From contig CAIPVK010000109.1 of NCBI GenBank assembly GCA_903868455.1, positions 1 to 15,664 on the forward strand: a stretch of 15,664 nucleotides of DNA. The letters run 5' to 3'. Below, one piece after another: positions 14,158 to 15,664 of this stretch. The notes under the pieces are model-generated. The model was given only the letters and a program-made list of their open reading frames with translations. It was not told the DNA's origin and made no database searches. Made by a program: the position numbers and the translations under genes. The stretch is from an uncultured Opitutia bacterium. GTDB taxonomy: Bacteria; Verrucomicrobiota; Verrucomicrobiia; Opitutales; UBA953. Position 1 is the first letter of the stretch; every line of letters begins with the position of its first letter.

Positions 14158-15462
14158 TCAGCGGGGAGGGGCGGCGGGCGTGAGGAGGACCTTGTCGACG
14201 CGATGGCCGTCCATGTCGACCACCTCGACGACCCACCCGCCGACGGCGACGGTGTCGCCCTCGGCGGGCAGGCGCCCCAGCTCGCGCTGGATGAAGCCCG
14301 CCACGGTGGTGAACCGGCCGGCCGCCTCGCCCTCGAGGGGCTCGGCGATGCCGGCGGCCTCGCGGAAGCGGGCGACGGGAAGCAGCGCGTCGACGAGCAG
14401 GGTGCCGTCGTCGCGGCGACGGACCTTGCCCTCGCGCGCGTGGGCGAGCTCGCCGGGCAGCTCGCCGACGATGCGCTCGAGGACGTCGTTCAGGGAGACC
14501 ACGCCGCGCACGCGGCCGAACTCGTCCTCGACCAGCGCGAGGTGGATCTTCTCCGCGCGGAAGCGCTCGAGCAGCTGGGTGGCGGTGATGGAGGGCGGGA
14601 CGGACGGGGCCGGCGTGACGACGTCGCGCACGACCGCGGTGCCCGTCAGGGAGAGGTTGGCCCACAGCCGCTTGACCGAGACGACGCCGAGGGCGCGGTC
14701 GGCGCTGCCGCGGAAGACGGGGAACCAGGTGTGGCCCGAGGCCACGACCTTGCGCCAGCTGACCTCGTCGGGGTCGTCGAGGTTGAGCCAGACCACCCGG
14801 TTGCTCGGCGTCATCAGCTGCTCCGCGGTGGTCGAGTCGAGCGCGAGCGCGCCGGCGACCATCCGGCGCTCGCCCTCGTGGAAGACGCCGGTGGCGATGC
14901 CTTGGTCGATGAGCAGCCGGACCTCGTCCTCGGTCACGCCCTCGCGGCCGTGGCGGGTCAGGCCGAAGACGCCGAGGATGCGGTCGGCCGTCCAGCTCAT
15001 CGCGCGGATGAGCGGCGCGGCGGCGAGGGCGACCCCGCGCATGGGCGGCGCGAGCAAAACGGAGAGGGCCTCGGGGTGCTGGAGGGCGAGCCGCTTGGGC
15101 ACGAGCGAGCCCAGGACGATGGTGGCGGTGCCGAGGCAGAGGGAGACGAGACCCTCGGCGAGGGCGTCCGCATGGAGCCGGAGGGGCTCCCAGCCGGAGG
15201 CGGCGAGCCAAGGGGTCAGGCGGTCGGCGAGGGGGGCGCCCGCGTAGATCGAGCCGAGGACGCCGGCGAAGGTCACCCCGGTCTCGATGGTGGATAGGAG
15301 GCGGGTGGGCTCCCCGAGCAGGGCGAGGGCCTGACGCGCTCCCCGGCTGCCGGCCGCCGCCCGCTGCGTCAGGCGCTGGCGGTTGGCGGACACCAACGCG
15401 ATCTCCGCCATCGCGAAGACCGCGGTGACGAGGATGGACAGGCCGATGAGCGCGAGTTCCAA
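14158..15462 (-). CDS. CNNM/CBS/CorC-domain membrane protein (UPF0053, hemolysin-like)
   Basis: Inner-membrane protein of the family linked to magnesium or cobalt efflux in some members; the exact role here is not known. The 434-residue product has a DUF21 membrane domain at 1-160 (hydrophobic stretches near 1-25, 60-85, 100-122 and 134-155, with the VPKRLALQHPE motif at 121-131). A CBS pair follows at about 213-335 (start MTPS rather than the common MTPR; later VVSLNDVLERIVGE). The C-terminal CorC_HlyC domain is at about 345-430. The start is the TTG at 15462, the first in-frame start available, giving a membrane segment at once. No Shine-Dalgarno precedes it, so the start is uncertain. hisF follows after 4 bases. 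Older labels such as hemolysin reflect homology, not proven toxicity. Confidence 0.88.
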   Translation of the reverse strand: MELALIGLSILVTAVFAMAEIALVSANRQRLTQRAAAGSRGARQALALLGEPTRLLSTIETGVTFAGVLGSIYAGAPLADRLTPWLAASGWEPLRLHADALAEGLVSLCLGTATIVLGSLVPKRLALQHPEALSVLLAPPMRGVALAAAPLIRAMSWTADRILGVFGLTRHGREGVTEDEVRLLIDQGIATGVFHEGERRMVAGALALDSTTAEQLMTPSNRVVWLNLDDPDEVSWRKVVASGHTWFPVFRGSADRALGVVSVKRLWANLSLTGTAVVRDVVTPAPSVPPSITATQLLERFRAEKIHLALVEDEFGRVRGVVSLNDVLERIVGELPGELAHAREGKVRRRDDGTLLVDALLPVARFREAAGIAEPLEGEAAGRFTTVAGFIQRELGRLPAEGDTVAVGGWVVEVVDMDGHRVDKVLLTPAAPPR

Positions 15463-15483
15463 GGGGAAAGGGAGGACAATGCC

Positions 15484-15539
15484 GCTTGCGTCCCCCGCGT
15501 CAAGGGGTGTCGGAAGTCGCTTGCGGGCATGGGCTTGCG
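15484..15539. repeat. Three copies of GCTTGCG between the CNNM gene and dtd
   Basis: GCTTGCG occurs at 15484-15490, 15519-15525 and 15533-15539, all in the same direction. The last two extend to GCTTGCGG and are 14 bases apart. They fill the 92-base gap between two divergent starts (15462 and 15555), a place where regulator sites are expected. No clear -35/-10 pair is seen. Confidence 0.4.
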
Positions 15540-15554
15540 GCCCGATGGTGCCGC

Positions 15555-15664
15555 ATGGTCATCGTCGTCCAGAGGGTCGCCGGCGCCGCCGTCCACGTCG
15601 ACGGCGCCGAGGTCGCCCGCATCGGCCGCGGCTTGCTCCTGCTCGTCGGCATCGCCCGGGGCGA
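15555..15664 (+). CDS. dtd: D-aminoacyl-tRNA deacylase, N-terminal part (cut by window end)
   Basis: DTD hydrolyses D-amino acids wrongly attached to tRNA in the cytoplasm, protecting translation. Only 36 residues are in the window, but they match the family's start: a first strand VIVVQRVAGAAV, then HVDGAEVARIGRGLLLLVGIARG. The full family length is about 145-150 residues, so most of the gene, including the SQFTL and NXGPVT active-site motifs, lies beyond 15664. The ATG at 15555 is preferred over an out-of-frame ATG at 15545. No Shine-Dalgarno is visible. It is divergent from the CNNM gene, with repeated GCTTGCG elements between. Confidence 0.85.
   Translation, partial: MVIVVQRVAGAAVHVDGAEVARIGRGLLLLVGIARG

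Noticed and set aside
14158..15462. Hemolysin or virulence factor
   Set aside because: The name is inherited from the family. The DUF21-CBS-CorC architecture points to an ion-transport-type membrane protein, and nothing else here suggests a toxin.
1..15664. Mobile element, phage, CRISPR or defence island
   Set aside because: No transposase, integrase, repeat array, tRNA-linked att site or defence domain was found. Gene content is housekeeping throughout and composition looks even.

Overview
This is a compact, very GC-rich bacterial chromosome segment. It holds 12 recognisable protein genes, the last cut off by the window edge, and one small lipoprotein gene of unknown role. I see no tRNA, rRNA, CRISPR array, insertion sequence or prophage gene. 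The longest gap between genes is about 100 bases, so nothing is left unexplained at gene scale. A Gram-negative, rod-shaped, menaquinone-using organism fits: there is a complete mreBCD-mrdA set, an N-terminal lipobox protein and an isochorismate synthase. GC content, few Shine-Dalgarno sequences, and the particular HAD and DUF721 sequences suggest the Verrucomicrobiota (Opitutales-like) to me. That placement is from memory of family resemblance, is only moderately secure, and was not searched.

Left block (minus strand, transcribed right to left from 7285 to 4): a HAD-hydrolase/DUF721 (DciA-like) fusion protein, then mreB, mreC, mreD and mrdA (PBP2), then glnS. mreC, mreD and mrdA overlap by ATGA stop/start junctions. 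This looks like the rod-shape elongation module followed by a housekeeping aminoacyl-tRNA synthetase. rodA, a frequent companion of mrdA, is absent here. A perfect 10-bp hairpin lies between the fusion gene and the mreB ribosome binding site.

Middle block: a small lipoprotein gene (+, 7383-7826) is divergent from the fusion gene. It converges on panE, and the two stop codons abut inside the palindrome CTGATCAG. panE (ketopantoate reductase, CoA pathway) overlaps the end of nadB (L-aspartate oxidase, NAD pathway), forming a two-gene cofactor operon on the minus strand.

Right block: metG (methionyl-tRNA synthetase) and menF (isochorismate synthase) run on the plus strand, divergent from nadB. 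menF converges on hisF with the same CTGATCAG stop-to-stop arrangement. hisF (histidine biosynthesis) lies 4 bases downstream of a CNNM/CBS/CorC-type membrane protein gene. A dtd gene (D-aminoacyl-tRNA deacylase) starts divergently at 15555 and runs off the window.

The region is mostly ordinary housekeeping DNA. The most interesting object is the HAD-DUF721 fusion: the junction codon TGG sits directly before an in-frame ATG, so one base change from a stop codon would explain how two genes became one. Secondary points are a methionyl-tRNA synthetase with a divergent KMSKS loop and no zinc cysteines, hairpins in the mreB and metG leaders, and the twice-used abutting-stop palindrome.
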